A stretch of DNA of 21,686 bases. Source: a virus. Every line of letters begins with the position of its first letter. Positions within the stretch are counted from its first letter, which is position 1. The DNA is taken from positions 1 to 21,686 of IMG/VR virus record IMGVR_UViG_3300030106_005733, one strand, 5' to 3'. Shown here one piece after another: positions 1 to 8,432 of this stretch. The position numbers and the translations under genes were made by a program. The notes under the pieces were generated by a model. It had not been told where the DNA came from. It searched no databases and saw nothing but the letters and a program-made list of their open reading frames with translations.

Positions 1-40
1 GCGGAAAGCCCCAGAGGTTCTCAAAAAGGAAACCGGCGCG

Positions 41-481
41 ATGCTCACCAAAAAAGAAATGGGCGAGGCGGTTCGAAGGATGCTTGGCAAGGAATCTGGA
101 GCGGCGTTGAGTGAGAAGGAGCTTGCAAGCTTAGGTTTGCGTGTCGATCCTCTCGATAAAATGCAAAGCGGAGGAGCTATGAAAAAGAAAAGAATGAATG
201 CTAAAGGCATGATGGCTGGCGGGAAGATGAAGGCCAAAGGCATGAAGGCTGGAGGCAAGATGAAAGCGAAAGGCATGATGGCTGGCGGCAAAATGAAAGC
301 CAAAGGTATGAAGGCCGGAGGCAAGATGAAAGCCAAAGGTATGGCCATGGGCGGCAAGATGAAAGCCAAGGGCATGGCCAAGGGCGGAAAGATGACCACC
401 AAGGGTTACGCCAAAGGCGGTGCAGCTGGCGGTATGAGAAAGCCTTCAAATAAAAATAGCGGATTGTATGGCCGCAGATAG
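41..481 (+). CDS. Lys/Met/Gly-repeat phage protein, possibly 5'-partial
   Basis: Highly basic protein of 146 aa if it starts at the ATG at 41. Residues 1-50 look like an ordinary helical domain. Residues 56 onward are six near-perfect copies of an 11-residue unit (GMxxGGKMKAK), then a degenerate GYAKGG unit and a basic tail. Such Lys/Gly repeat tails are known from marine phage virion proteins, where DNA or RNA binding is plausible; the function here is unknown. The reading frame is open to the left edge of the window, so the true start may lie upstream. An AAGGAAA sequence sits about 10 nt before the ATG at 41, so an internal start is also possible. The stop (TAG) overlaps the GTG of the next gene by one base, suggesting coupling to the tail operon. 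Confidence 0.7.
   Translation: MLTKKEMGEAVRRMLGKESGAALSEKELASLGLRVDPLDKMQSGGAMKKKRMNAKGMMAGGKMKAKGMKAGGKMKAKGMMAGGKMKAKGMKAGGKMKAKGMAMGGKMKAKGMAKGGKMTTKGYAKGGAAGGMRKPSNKNSGLYGRR
206..403 (+). repeat. 33-bp in-frame tandem repeat, six copies
   Basis: Six consecutive 33-bp units encode GMxxGGKMKAK, followed by a partial seventh unit (GYAKGG). Copies differ mostly at synonymous or variable positions: residues 3 and 4 alternate MA, KA, MA, KA, AM, AK. The repeat sits wholly inside the coding frame. Confidence 0.9.
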
Positions 482-1179
482 TGGCGTATCTGCAAAGCAA
501 CGTCCCTTACTTCAAATGTTGGGTTCGTAAGGAATACACGCACAATCATGAGAAGTACCATGGCGAATTCATCCACGCCATGGCGATTGCTGTCACGACG
601 ATGCCGACCCGCTGTCTCAGCTTCCAGGTCATTTTCACCGGGGCTGAAACGTACGACGATGACGAAGAGCCAAACGTGCATGGCGGTGCGATGTGGGCCC
701 GTATGCCCATCACAGCCCTAGTCGGTGACACGCCCCTGGAGGAGTGGCCAGAGCCGATGCCGGTTTGGGCGGCTCAACCCTGGGATTGCTCGTCTCGGGA
801 TCACGCCGTCTATGTTTTGGATCGCTGCACGCCTTGTCCCTGGTTAGCAAAAATCGATGGCGAGATGTATCCCGCCAAGTATCTTTTCACCGTTGATTAC
901 ACAAACAACGAAATCGCCGACGATCCCGCTCAGCATAAGCAGAGCCATGTGCTGGAGCTGCTGGATGCTGGTGAGTGGACGGGCAATATCGTAGCACTGC
1001 CGAACAACCGGGTCAGAGTGACTCACCCCGCCTGGTTCGAGACCGGCGAGGGCGCTCCTGATTTTCGCCCGTCGCAACATATCCATTACTCAAAGTCTGA
1101 TTTGGATTACACTCTGGACGTGAACCAAGTGTTCGATAATCTTTACGCGGAGACGAAGCGTGGCGGTAAGCGGAAGTAA
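481..1179 (+). CDS. conserved phage protein of unknown function in tail operon
   Basis: A 232-aa protein. I do not recognise a domain with certainty. It is rich in Trp, Pro and acidic residues, with a short Cys pair (CTPC) near residue 117 and no signal peptide or membrane segment. The GTG at 481 overlaps the upstream TAG, and the 3' end overlaps the next gene by 20 bp, so it sits inside the coupled virion operon just before the gp4-like tail factor. That position suggests a structural or assembly role, inferred from context only. The C-terminus is basic (KRGGKRK). Confidence 0.75.
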   Translation: MAYLQSNVPYFKCWVRKEYTHNHEKYHGEFIHAMAIAVTTMPTRCLSFQVIFTGAETYDDDEEPNVHGGAMWARMPITALVGDTPLEEWPEPMPVWAAQPWDCSSRDHAVYVLDRCTPCPWLAKIDGEMYPAKYLFTVDYTNNEIADDPAQHKQSHVLELLDAGEWTGNIVALPNNRVRVTHPAWFETGEGAPDFRPSQHIHYSKSDLDYTLDVNQVFDNLYAETKRGGKRK

Positions 1180-1855
1180 AAATTTTGAGCTAGATGTTGC
1201 GGATTACGTCGAAGAGGCATTCGAGCGGTGCGGCTTAGAGCTGCGTACGGGTTACGATCTGAAGACAGCCAATCGATCGCTCAACCTCATGTTGGCCGAG
1301 TGGGCCAACAGAGGGCTGAACCAGTGGACGATCAACCAAAAAGAGATCTCCCTGATAAAAGATACGACCGTCTACACGATCGATACCACAACGCCAACTG
1401 CGACGATCGATGTGCTTGATGTCTTCATTCGGGAGACATTGGGCGGAGTTTCCACCGACGTGCCAATGACGAGGATGTCCCGATCGGAATATGCAAACAT
1501 TTCTACCAAGACAAGCACTGGCAAACCGAACCAATATCTGATCGACAAGCAAATTAGCCCGACCATCACTGTTTGGCCTGCACCCGATCAGAACTCTAAA
1601 TACGAGCTGTATCTCAACGTACTCAGTCGTATGGACGACGCTGACGCTGGCTCTGACACACTGCAGGTGCCGTTCCGATTCTTCCCCTGCCTGGCGGCTG
1701 GTCTGGCTTATTACTTGGCTTTGAAAAGAGCACCAGAAAAGGTGGCCATGCTGAAACAGCTGTACGAAGAAGAGTTCGAGCGTGCTTTGAGCCAAGACCA
1801 GGATCGTGTGTCTTTCCGGGTTGCGCCTGATTTACGCGGCTACAACTTAGGCTGA
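1160..1855 (+). CDS. P22 gp4-like tail accessory factor / head-tail connector
   Basis: A 231-aa protein whose N-terminal half reads like the P22 gp4 tail-accessory family: an early helix (DVADYVEEAFERCG) followed by the hallmark stretch SLNLMLAEWANRGLNQWT at about residues 45-62. In P22, gp4 binds under the portal, plugs the DNA exit and gives a platform for gp10. The GTG start at 1160 lies inside the end of the previous gene, with GGAG about 7 nt upstream. The stop overlaps the ATG of the next gene (TGATG). Length is somewhat above P22 gp4 (about 166 aa); the extra C-terminal part (residues about 165-231) is helical and charged. The assignment rests on remembered family patterns, not a search. 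Confidence 0.72.
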   Translation: MAVSGSKNFELDVADYVEEAFERCGLELRTGYDLKTANRSLNLMLAEWANRGLNQWTINQKEISLIKDTTVYTIDTTTPTATIDVLDVFIRETLGGVSTDVPMTRMSRSEYANISTKTSTGKPNQYLIDKQISPTITVWPAPDQNSKYELYLNVLSRMDDADAGSDTLQVPFRFFPCLAAGLAYYLALKRAPEKVAMLKQLYEEEFERALSQDQDRVSFRVAPDLRGYNLG

Positions 1856-2178
1856 TGGCATACGCAAGCAACAGACGGGCGTATGGGATCTGCGATATCA
1901 CAGGTTTTCGGTATCGCCTGAAAGACATGAAAATGACATGGGATGGCCTCCTCGTCGGCCCCGATCAGTGGAGCGCAAAACATCCGCAGCTGATGCCCAA
2001 GCCCTCACCGATCGATCCCCAAGCTTTGCAAATAACTCGCCCAGACCAAGCGGCTGACGGCAATGACTCTACGGTCTTCACGGTTTATACAAACGTGGGC
2101 GATGGAAAGCTTGGCACACTTTTGCAAACATTTGCACTTACTGCTAGTGTCGGCACTGTAGAGGTAACTACATCATGA
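1855..2178 (+). CDS. small conserved virion-operon protein
   Basis: A 107-aa protein that starts on the ATG overlapping the upstream TGA and ends overlapping the next ATG (ATGA). The N-terminal half has a motif GICDITGFRYRLKDMKMTWD followed by a VGPDQWSAKHPQ stretch, a pattern I associate with small proteins of marine tailed phages next to connector genes. The C-terminal 40 residues are Thr/Val-rich and probably beta-structured. It contains one Cys, so no zinc site. Function unknown; a head-tail interface or adaptor role is inferred from position only. Confidence 0.75.
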   Translation: MAYASNRRAYGICDITGFRYRLKDMKMTWDGLLVGPDQWSAKHPQLMPKPSPIDPQALQITRPDQAADGNDSTVFTVYTNVGDGKLGTLLQTFALTASVGTVEVTTS

Positions 2179-2825
2179 GCTTCACTTTAGCGACACTGAA
2201 ATCGACCGTGCAAGATTACCTGCAAGTCAACGAAACGACTTTCAACAACAATCTAAACACGTTCATCAAAGAGGCGGAGAGCAGGATCTTCAAGCTTGTT
2301 CAGCTGCCTGAGCAACGCAAAAATGTGACGGGCACGGCGACATCGGGCAACCGGTTTCTCGCCACACCCTCTGATTTCTTTGCGCCGTTTTCGCTCGCGA
2401 TTATAAACAGTAGCAGCAAATACATATACCTGGATTTCAAGCACCCTTCGTTCCTGAAGGAGTTTAGTCCGACGTCCACAACCACCGGGACGCCTAAGTA
2501 TTATTCGTTGTTTGACGATTCTGCTTTCGAGCTTTCTCCGGTGCCCAATGCAAACTTTACTGTCGAGCTTCATTACCTACACAAGCCAGCATCGCTGACG
2601 GCGGGCAGTGACTCAGGTTCGACTGTGCTCTCAACAGATCACCCCGACCCGTTGCTTTATGGCACCCTGGTCGAGGCCGCTGTTTTTCTCAAGGAAGCCC
2701 CTGACGTAGTTGCCAACTTCGAGGCTCGTTTTAAGGAGGGCGTCGCACGCATGAAGAATGTGAGCGAAGGCCGTGCCACACGAGACGAGTTCCGATATGA
2801 CTTACTGCGATCAGGTGTGACTTGA
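2175..2825 (+). CDS. phage adaptor / head-tail connector-like protein
   Basis: A 216-aa protein with the typical opening of phage adaptor proteins of the T7 gp11-like and DUF6682-like kind: TLKSTVQDYLQVNETTFNNN then FIKEAESRIFKLVQLPEQR at about residues 29-50. The middle is beta-rich (P..F.LSPVP), and the C-terminal helical segment ends in REDxxR-like charged residues (RATRDEFRYDLLR). It lies between the gp4-like factor and the hub protein, consistent with a ring connecting head and tail. The start (ATG at 2175) overlaps the previous stop, and the stop overlaps the next ATG at 2825. Family name is from memory and is moderately sure; an adaptor role is the best guess. Confidence 0.65.
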   Translation: MSFTLATLKSTVQDYLQVNETTFNNNLNTFIKEAESRIFKLVQLPEQRKNVTGTATSGNRFLATPSDFFAPFSLAIINSSSKYIYLDFKHPSFLKEFSPTSTTTGTPKYYSLFDDSAFELSPVPNANFTVELHYLHKPASLTAGSDSGSTVLSTDHPDPLLYGTLVEAAVFLKEAPDVVANFEARFKEGVARMKNVSEGRATRDEFRYDLLRSGVT

Positions 2826-3547
2826 TGGGGAAGATTCAAGAACTACGAGGCAAAAAAGTGGCAATACTCGGTTTGGGAGCATCTCAAATCGATTACGTCA
2901 TAGGCGTCGAAAACAGCAAAACCTGGGATGAGGTTTGGACGATAAACTCCGCGTTAGCCGTTTTTGAATGCGACCGGGTTTTTATGATGGATCCAGCCAG
3001 TCGGTTCCTGGATACGGACGACGCTGGAAATCAAACGGATGTGATGCGTCGGCTTCTGCCCATCTACACAAAACCAATCTACACTTGCCAGCTCGACGAG
3101 CGCGTGCCAAGCCTGGTCGAATACCCTCTCGAGGAGGTTATTGAGGATCAACGCTGTGCTTACATGAACACCACCGTCGCTTACTCTCTCGCCTTCGCGG
3201 CATACCATCGAGTTGAGCATGTAGATCTTTTCGGCATGGATTTTTCGTATCGGCAAAACCTGCATTTTGCGGAGGCCGGTAGAGCTTGCGTAGAGTTTTG
3301 GTTGTGCAAGCTCATCTCCATGGGAATCACAGTCGGGGTGAGTCCACGCAGCTCTCTGCTCGACCAGAACGTCGAGTTAGAAGAACGGCTGTATGGTTAT
3401 CACCGTCTCCCAAATCCGAAGGTTGCCATGCCAAACCCCGAAGGTGAGTGGGTGGTTTGCGATCGCTCCGACCTTGCAGCCATGGTGAAAAAGCATGGTC
3501 TTGAAACCACAGAGCCCCTGCGATCACCGGAGCCATACAAGGGATAA
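2825..3547 (+). CDS. GT42 / DUF115-fold-like enzyme in the tail operon
   Basis: A 240-aa protein. It opens with a Rossmann-like strand and glycine motif (VAILGLGAS, residues 12-20). Next come INSAL (40-44), DRVFMMD (50-56), MNTTVAYSLAFAA (114-126), HVDLFGMDFSY (132-142) and a late MGITVGVSPRSSLL (166-179). This order matches the fold of GT42 sialyltransferases and of MptE-like/DUF115 proteins: nucleotide-site GxGxS, an Asn, a T/S-V-Y helix, a 'GxDF' strand and a terminal 'SPxS' strand. Donor and acceptor are unknown. ATG at 2825 overlaps the upstream TGA; a TTG at 2822 would add one residue and is less likely. A role in virion or host-surface glycan modification is inference. Confidence 0.55.
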   Translation: MGKIQELRGKKVAILGLGASQIDYVIGVENSKTWDEVWTINSALAVFECDRVFMMDPASRFLDTDDAGNQTDVMRRLLPIYTKPIYTCQLDERVPSLVEYPLEEVIEDQRCAYMNTTVAYSLAFAAYHRVEHVDLFGMDFSYRQNLHFAEAGRACVEFWLCKLISMGITVGVSPRSSLLDQNVELEERLYGYHRLPNPKVAMPNPEGEWVVCDRSDLAAMVKKHGLETTEPLRSPEPYKG

Positions 3548-3549
3548 TT

Positions 3550-3834
3550 ATGTCGAGAGGTGAAATACAGCTTGGGCAGGTAATGGTGTCGACCACAGAC
3601 AACCGAGGGCACGACGCTGAGTTTTGGGCTGAACAAACAACTAACAAGATTTTAGGTATTAGCGCAGAGGCTGAGCCGCATATCAGGATGCAAGCTGAGG
3701 CTTTCCGAAACCAGGTCTATACCCTTATACTGTTGGGCATGAAGAACGCCATCGCTTCTGACCGGGTGACGATACGAGGCTTACTTGCAGCCCAGGGCCA
3801 CGAGGATATGGCAAAAATTATCAAGGAGCTTTGA
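3550..3834 (+). CDS. small conserved phage protein
   Basis: A 94-aa protein that begins two bases after the upstream stop. It contains VSTTDNRGHDAEFWAEQ at about residues 13-29, then a mostly helical remainder (AEPHIRMQAEAFRNQVYTLI) ending in GHEDMAKIIKEL. I recall this signature from short proteins in marine phage structural clusters but know no established function. No Cys, signal peptide or membrane segment. It is followed directly by the beta-rich 142-aa gene, whose AAGGAG ribosome site lies inside the end of this gene. Confidence 0.75.
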   Translation: MSRGEIQLGQVMVSTTDNRGHDAEFWAEQTTNKILGISAEAEPHIRMQAEAFRNQVYTLILLGMKNAIASDRVTIRGLLAAQGHEDMAKIIKEL

Positions 3835-3835
3835 T

Positions 3836-4264
3836 ATGGCCATCACGTCCGCGATCCCCACCAGCTTCAAACAAGAGATTCTTGTCGGCACCCACAACTT
3901 TACGGCGACAAGTGGCAACACGTTCAAGCTTGCCTTATACACCTCCAGCGCAACATTGGGCGCTTCAACCACAGCTTTCACGACGACAGGTCAAGCCTCT
4001 GGCACAAACTACACGTCCGGTGGCTCTAATCTAACCTCCGTCACTCCAACGACTAGCGGAACCACAGCGGTGTGCGATTTTTCGGATCTGACTTTCGGGA
4101 CGGCTACCGTGACTGCACGCGGGTGCCTTATCTACAACTCCAGCGCATCGAACAAGGCTGCGGCGGTAATAGATTTCGGTGGTGACAAAACCAGCACCGC
4201 AGGTGATTTCACAGTGGTGTTCCCCAGTCCCACGGCGACCGGCGCGATCATTCGGATCGCGTAA
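3836..4264 (+). CDS. beta-rich small virion protein
   Basis: A 142-aa Thr/Ser/Gly-rich protein lacking Lys clusters and rich in predicted beta strands (HNFTATSGNTFKLALYTSSA, residues 20-39). The pattern resembles small minor tail or decoration proteins of aquatic podophages. The ATG at 3836 is preceded by AAGGAG with 7 nt spacing; the reading frame extends 17 codons further upstream, but those overlap the previous gene and lack a ribosome site. The C-terminal strand ends TGAIIRIA. It immediately precedes the hub-like gene. Function is inferred from context and composition. Confidence 0.78.
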   Translation: MAITSAIPTSFKQEILVGTHNFTATSGNTFKLALYTSSATLGASTTAFTTTGQASGTNYTSGGSNLTSVTPTTSGTTAVCDFSDLTFGTATVTARGCLIYNSSASNKAAAVIDFGGDKTSTAGDFTVVFPSPTATGAIIRIA

Positions 4265-4270
4265 TGCCTC

Positions 4271-6169
4271 ATGCCGCTGCAAACCTTAGACTTCCAGCCA
4301 GGCGTCGACAAAGAGGGCACTGACTATTCTGCGAAGGGTGGTTGGGTCGATAGCAATCTGATTCGCTTTCGCAAGGGTCGAGTTGAAAAACTGGGCGGCT
4401 GGCTGAAGCTCGGCACGACTTACTTTCTCGGAAAAGCGAGGGCCCTGCACTCGTGGATCTCCCTGGGAGGCGTTCGCTACCTAGGTATTGGCACAACTGT
4501 CAAATATTATATCGAGGAGGGTGAGGCGTTTTACGATATCACCCCGATTCGCCTGACGACCAACGCTGGAGATGTCACGTTCAGCGCGACCGATGGTTCA
4601 TCCACAATCACTGTGACCGACACGTCCCATGGCGCCGTGAATGGCGACTTTGTAACCTTCAGCGGTGCCGCTTCGCTGGGCGGCAACGTCACCGCAGCGG
4701 TGCTGAATCAAGAATATCAGATCGATCTTGTCACGACCGTCAACGCCTACACCATCACCGCAAAAGACACAGACGGCGCCACCGTCACGGCAAATTCATC
4801 AGATTCTGGTAACGGCGGTTCGAGCACGGTCGGCGCTTACCAAATCAATGTTGGTCTCGACACTTTCATCAAGTCATCGGGCTGGGGCGTAGGCACATGG
4901 GGGTCTGGCGGTTTTGGCTCTGCCTCGAGCATCAGTGCTGTGAACCAGCTGCGATTGTGGACGCATGATAATTACGGTGAAAACCTGATCATCAATCCGC
5001 GAGGCGCTGGCATCTTTCGGTGGGTAGAAAACAACGGTGTCAGCACAAGGGCGCTCGAGCTTTCAGGGATATCGGGAGCGAATCTTGTGCCAACCGTCGC
5101 GTTGCAGGTGATCACCTCCGAAACCGATCGGCACTTGATCGTGTTGGGGGCAGACCCGATATCGGGCAGCAGCCGTACCGGGGTAATCGACCCAATGCTG
5201 ATTGCATTCAGTGATCAAGAAAACGAACTCGAGTTCGAGCCGACCGCTACGAACACAGCTGGTTCGTTGCGTTTATCCTCCGGCTCTTTCATCGTGGGAG
5301 GCATCAAATCCCGACAAGAGGTTTTGGTTTTCACCGACACCAGCCTGTACTCGATGAACTTCATCGGGCCACCCTTGACCTTTGCTCTGAACCTGGTCAA
5401 TGAGGGATCGGGTCTCATCGGCCCGAAGGCGGCGGTCAACGCGCCAAACGGCGTATTTTACGCAAGCAAGACGGGGTTCTATTTTTATAACGGCTCAGTG
5501 AAAAAGCTGCCATGTTCCGTTCAAGAGTTCGTCTTCAACGATCTCGACTTGGGGCAGGCGTTCAAATGCCACATGGGTGTGAACAGTGAGTTCGGAGAAA
5601 TTTGGTTTTTCTACCCAAGCATCGAAGACGCAACGGGTGAGATCAGCCGTTATGTGATTTATAACTACGAAGAGAATCACTGGGCTGTTGGCAGTTTGAT
5701 CCGATACTCCTGGTTAGATGCAGGTATCGAAGATCTTCCTGCAAGTGGAGCCACTACCCCACAGGGCGAGTGCATTTTCGAGCACGAGACTGGCTTCGAT
5801 GACAATGGCGCTGCGATGACTGGCGTATTCATAGAGAGTGCGGATCTTGATATCAGCTCAGGCGATAGCTTTAGCTTCATCAAAAAGATCATACCGGACA
5901 TGAAGTTTGTCACCGATCCAGCGGTGTCGAATACTCCTGCCATGAATATCGTTTTGAAACGGCGTGACTTTCCGAACCAATCTCTGACCGTAGATGCCAC
6001 AACGCAAGTGACACAATCCTCGACGTTCAGTAATGTCCGAAGCCGCGCGCGACAGATGGTATTCCGGTTCGAAAGCGACGACGATAATACTGCAAATGAT
6101 CAACTCGGTTACAAGTGGCGGCTCGGCTCAACGAGGATTGACATACAGCCTAGCGGCAGACGTGCATGA
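4271..6169 (+). CDS. P22 gp10 / T7 tail-tubular-B-like tail hub protein
   Basis: A 632-aa protein, close to the size of podophage nozzle or hub proteins (P22 gp10 is about 470 aa, T7 gp12 about 790 aa). The N-terminus has the family-style opening FQPGVDKEGTDYSAKGGW, then SNLIRFRKGRVEKLGGW (residues 29-45), in which a 'source/parameter' loop defines a beta-propeller start. Residues about 95-190 form a Thr-rich beta insertion (HGAVNGDFVTFSGAASLGGN). The middle contains repeated propeller-like strands (FTDTSLYSMNF, NGVFYASKTGFYFYNG). It lacks a clear ribosome site and starts 6 nt after the upstream stop, so reinitiation is likely. The stop overlaps the next ATG. Confidence 0.75.
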   Translation: MPLQTLDFQPGVDKEGTDYSAKGGWVDSNLIRFRKGRVEKLGGWLKLGTTYFLGKARALHSWISLGGVRYLGIGTTVKYYIEEGEAFYDITPIRLTTNAGDVTFSATDGSSTITVTDTSHGAVNGDFVTFSGAASLGGNVTAAVLNQEYQIDLVTTVNAYTITAKDTDGATVTANSSDSGNGGSSTVGAYQINVGLDTFIKSSGWGVGTWGSGGFGSASSISAVNQLRLWTHDNYGENLIINPRGAGIFRWVENNGVSTRALELSGISGANLVPTVALQVITSETDRHLIVLGADPISGSSRTGVIDPMLIAFSDQENELEFEPTATNTAGSLRLSSGSFIVGGIKSRQEVLVFTDTSLYSMNFIGPPLTFALNLVNEGSGLIGPKAAVNAPNGVFYASKTGFYFYNGSVKKLPCSVQEFVFNDLDLGQAFKCHMGVNSEFGEIWFFYPSIEDATGEISRYVIYNYEENHWAVGSLIRYSWLDAGIEDLPASGATTPQGECIFEHETGFDDNGAAMTGVFIESADLDISSGDSFSFIKKIIPDMKFVTDPAVSNTPAMNIVLKRRDFPNQSLTVDATTQVTQSSTFSNVRSRARQMVFRFESDDDNTANDQLGYKWRLGSTRIDIQPSGRRA

Positions 6170-6477
6170 GCAAGCTGCTCGAAACGCGGCTGCCGTTTGC
6201 CCAGGGCGAAACGGTGTCAGCCGATACGTTCAACAGACTCATCCGTATTCTCGAACTGAACCTGAGCCGTGTCGATTTCACAATATCACCGCATTTCAAC
6301 GCCACCGAAATCAGTGAGCTTCAGTTTGCAACCGGCTCGATCATATTTAATACTACGACGCAGATTCACCAAGCTTTCGACGGGACGCAGTTCAGGGATC
6401 TGTATAGTCATCAGACGTACCCGACAGGCTTGGCGGCAACGACAGCAGTGGGTGGAGTATCGGTGACAATATCATGA
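6166..6477 (+). CDS. small tail protein
   Basis: A 103-aa protein whose ATG overlaps the hub stop (ATGA) and whose stop overlaps the next ATG. It carries FAQGETVSADTFNRLIRILE (residues 11-30), then FATGSIIFNTTTQIHQAFDG, a 'G.IIFN...Q.FDGT.FRDL' pattern that looks like a short beta-hairpin module seen in tail-fibre junction proteins. No cysteines or membrane segment. Its position directly after the hub gene suggests a tail-associated protein; a precise function cannot be given. Confidence 0.75.
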   Translation: MSKLLETRLPFAQGETVSADTFNRLIRILELNLSRVDFTISPHFNATEISELQFATGSIIFNTTTQIHQAFDGTQFRDLYSHQTYPTGLAATTAVGGVSVTIS

Positions 6478-8432
6478 TGGAACTCGAGCAAGCGTTACTC
6501 AACGTCTACAACACAAAAGACAGGCAAACAGCTGAGCCTTTTGCTGAAGGCGGAACCGTCGTCGAAGCTGAAACAGAGACAACTCCCGAAATGGATCGGA
6601 TGCTGATGGAGGCGCAACAAGGTGTCGCCGAGGGAGCACAGCAGGATCCAAACGCCTCCTTGATTGAATACATCGATGAGCTGATGGCTCAACGCGACCA
6701 AGCAGAAGACCCTGGCGAGCGCGCCCAAATCGAGCACATGGCGGAAGCAGCGGTGCTGAGCCAGGAGGCCCCGATGGCCGCTCAAGCTTTTGAGATCGCA
6801 GCACAAGGCCGGGGCGAAGACACTGCCTTGGCGCACCTTAGACCGGGTGAGGTGGTTCTGCCGCCAGAAATGTTCGAGGATCCAGAGTTTGAACGGATGG
6901 TCGAGAGCCGTTTTGGCGAGCTTGATCTGGATCCAGAGGCCCATGTCGTTGGGCTTGGTATTGCAAGCCTCAACCCGATCACCGGGTTGGAAGAGTTCGG
7001 CTTTTTCAAGAAGATCGCCAAAGGAATCAAGAAGGTTGTAAAAAAGGTCGTCAAGCCGATCGCAAAAGTCGCTCAATTTATTCCGGGGCCCTGGCAACCG
7101 ATCGCAGCGTTGGCGAACAAAGCATTTACCGTTTATGACGTAGCCAAAGGTCGAGCCAACCCTTTGAGCTTGTTGACTGTTGCAGGGCCTCTGGCGACTG
7201 GTGGTGGTCTTGGCAAAAATATTGGAGACATCACAAAAGCTGGTGGTGGCAGCTTCCTCGGCGGCATAGGTAAAGGGCTCGCCGGAACGGGCTCTGCTTT
7301 ACGCGGCGGTATTGGGAGTTTGTTCTCAAACCCCGTTGAAGCGTTGACGAAAGACCTGCCGAACCTATTAAAAACTGCAAACTATCAAGGGATGTCGCCC
7401 GCTGAAAGGACAACAGATGCCGTATCGCGTTTGCGCGAACTGACCCAAGACCCGAAAATAAATGAGTTAGTGCAAGGATTCCGAAAAGCTGGCTTGAATC
7501 CAGTTCAGCAAATACAAGCTCTCCAACAAGCGGGAGCAGGCGGATCGATGCTCGGCAACATCTTCAGCGGTCAAACTTCGTTGGGGAATATTTTAGGCGG
7601 CACGGGCCTGCCGGGGCAGCAAAGCGGTGGTGGACTCGGTGGATTACTTGGCGGCGGGCAGCCAGGCCAAAGCCAGCTTGGTTTGATTGAAGACTTTTTG
7701 AAAGGCAGGCCGTCAGACCCGGTGCGACAAGGCGGAGGCATTGGCGGTTTGTTCGGCGGCGGCGGCGGCGGTGGTTTCAACTTAGGAACCCTCGGCGCGC
7801 TCGGTGCTGCCGGCTTGATTGGCAAGCTTGCCTATGACGAAGCCAAGAATATGCGCGGTGTGCCCTTGACTCCGCTCACGCAAGAGGGCTCAACAGGCCG
7901 ATACAATATAGAGGCCGAGATAGCTCGTCGTATGGGCAAAGAAGCGCCCGATCCGGTTGAGTTCGGTTTATTGCCAGAAGGCACAATACCAACTCTGAGC
8001 GGCGGTAGACCGACACCGACGCCAAGGGAGGAATCACAGCAGCCTGTCATGTCGGACGGAATTCAAGTCGGCGGGAGGATGAAAAGAAATCCCGAAGGCA
8101 TGATCAACATGATGTACGGTGGCCCAGTCATGGCCTTCGCCGAGGGCGGCGATGTCGCGATGGAAGATTTCAAAAGAATGGATGGCCCAATCAACGGGCC
8201 TGGCACCGAGGTCAGCGATGACATACCGGCGATGTTGTCAGATGGTGAGTTCGTCATGACTGGACGCGCAGTGCGAGGGGCCGGGGCGTTTGATCTCCAA
8301 AGAGGTGACGGCGGCATTCTGACGCTTACGCCGAACGGCAGTGAAAGCAGAGACAAAGGTACAAATCTTATGTACGAGATGATGGAGCTGTTCTCTGAGT
8401 TCGCTGACAAACCAAAGAGGGCGGCCGCATGA
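6474..8432 (+). CDS. large internal/ejection-type virion protein with amphipathic cationic helix
   Basis: A 652-aa protein. It is acidic at the N-terminus (residues 1-100). Residues 122-130 (HLRPGEVVL) and about 582-597 (DDIPAMLSDGEFVMTG) are two copies of a 'GE.V' motif common in phage tape-measure and internal proteins. Residues 177-199 form a striking cationic amphipathic segment (FFKKIAKGIKKVVKKVVKPI), followed by an Ala/Gly-rich hydrophobic stretch, as in membrane-inserting ejection proteins. Residues about 230-460 are Gly-rich with poly-Gly runs (GGGGGGG near 428). FAEGG occurs at 23 and 555. Start ATG overlaps the upstream stop; the second ATG three bases on is an equal candidate. Function as a genome-ejection protein is inferred. 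Confidence 0.7.
   Translation: MMELEQALLNVYNTKDRQTAEPFAEGGTVVEAETETTPEMDRMLMEAQQGVAEGAQQDPNASLIEYIDELMAQRDQAEDPGERAQIEHMAEAAVLSQEAPMAAQAFEIAAQGRGEDTALAHLRPGEVVLPPEMFEDPEFERMVESRFGELDLDPEAHVVGLGIASLNPITGLEEFGFFKKIAKGIKKVVKKVVKPIAKVAQFIPGPWQPIAALANKAFTVYDVAKGRANPLSLLTVAGPLATGGGLGKNIGDITKAGGGSFLGGIGKGLAGTGSALRGGIGSLFSNPVEALTKDLPNLLKTANYQGMSPAERTTDAVSRLRELTQDPKINELVQGFRKAGLNPVQQIQALQQAGAGGSMLGNIFSGQTSLGNILGGTGLPGQQSGGGLGGLLGGGQPGQSQLGLIEDFLKGRPSDPVRQGGGIGGLFGGGGGGGFNLGTLGALGAAGLIGKLAYDEAKNMRGVPLTPLTQEGSTGRYNIEAEIARRMGKEAPDPVEFGLLPEGTIPTLSGGRPTPTPREESQQPVMSDGIQVGGRMKRNPEGMINMMYGGPVMAFAEGGDVAMEDFKRMDGPINGPGTEVSDDIPAMLSDGEFVMTGRAVRGAGAFDLQRGDGGILTLTPNGSESRDKGTNLMYEMMELFSEFADKPKRAAA

Noticed and set aside
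206-403. Regular repeats that might be a CRISPR array
   Set aside because: The 33-bp units are contiguous with no spacers and stay in frame as a Lys/Gly protein repeat.
1235-1795. Minus-strand 186-aa reading frame
   Set aside because: Antisense shadow of the gp4-like gene, with poor composition and no ribosome site or operon fit.
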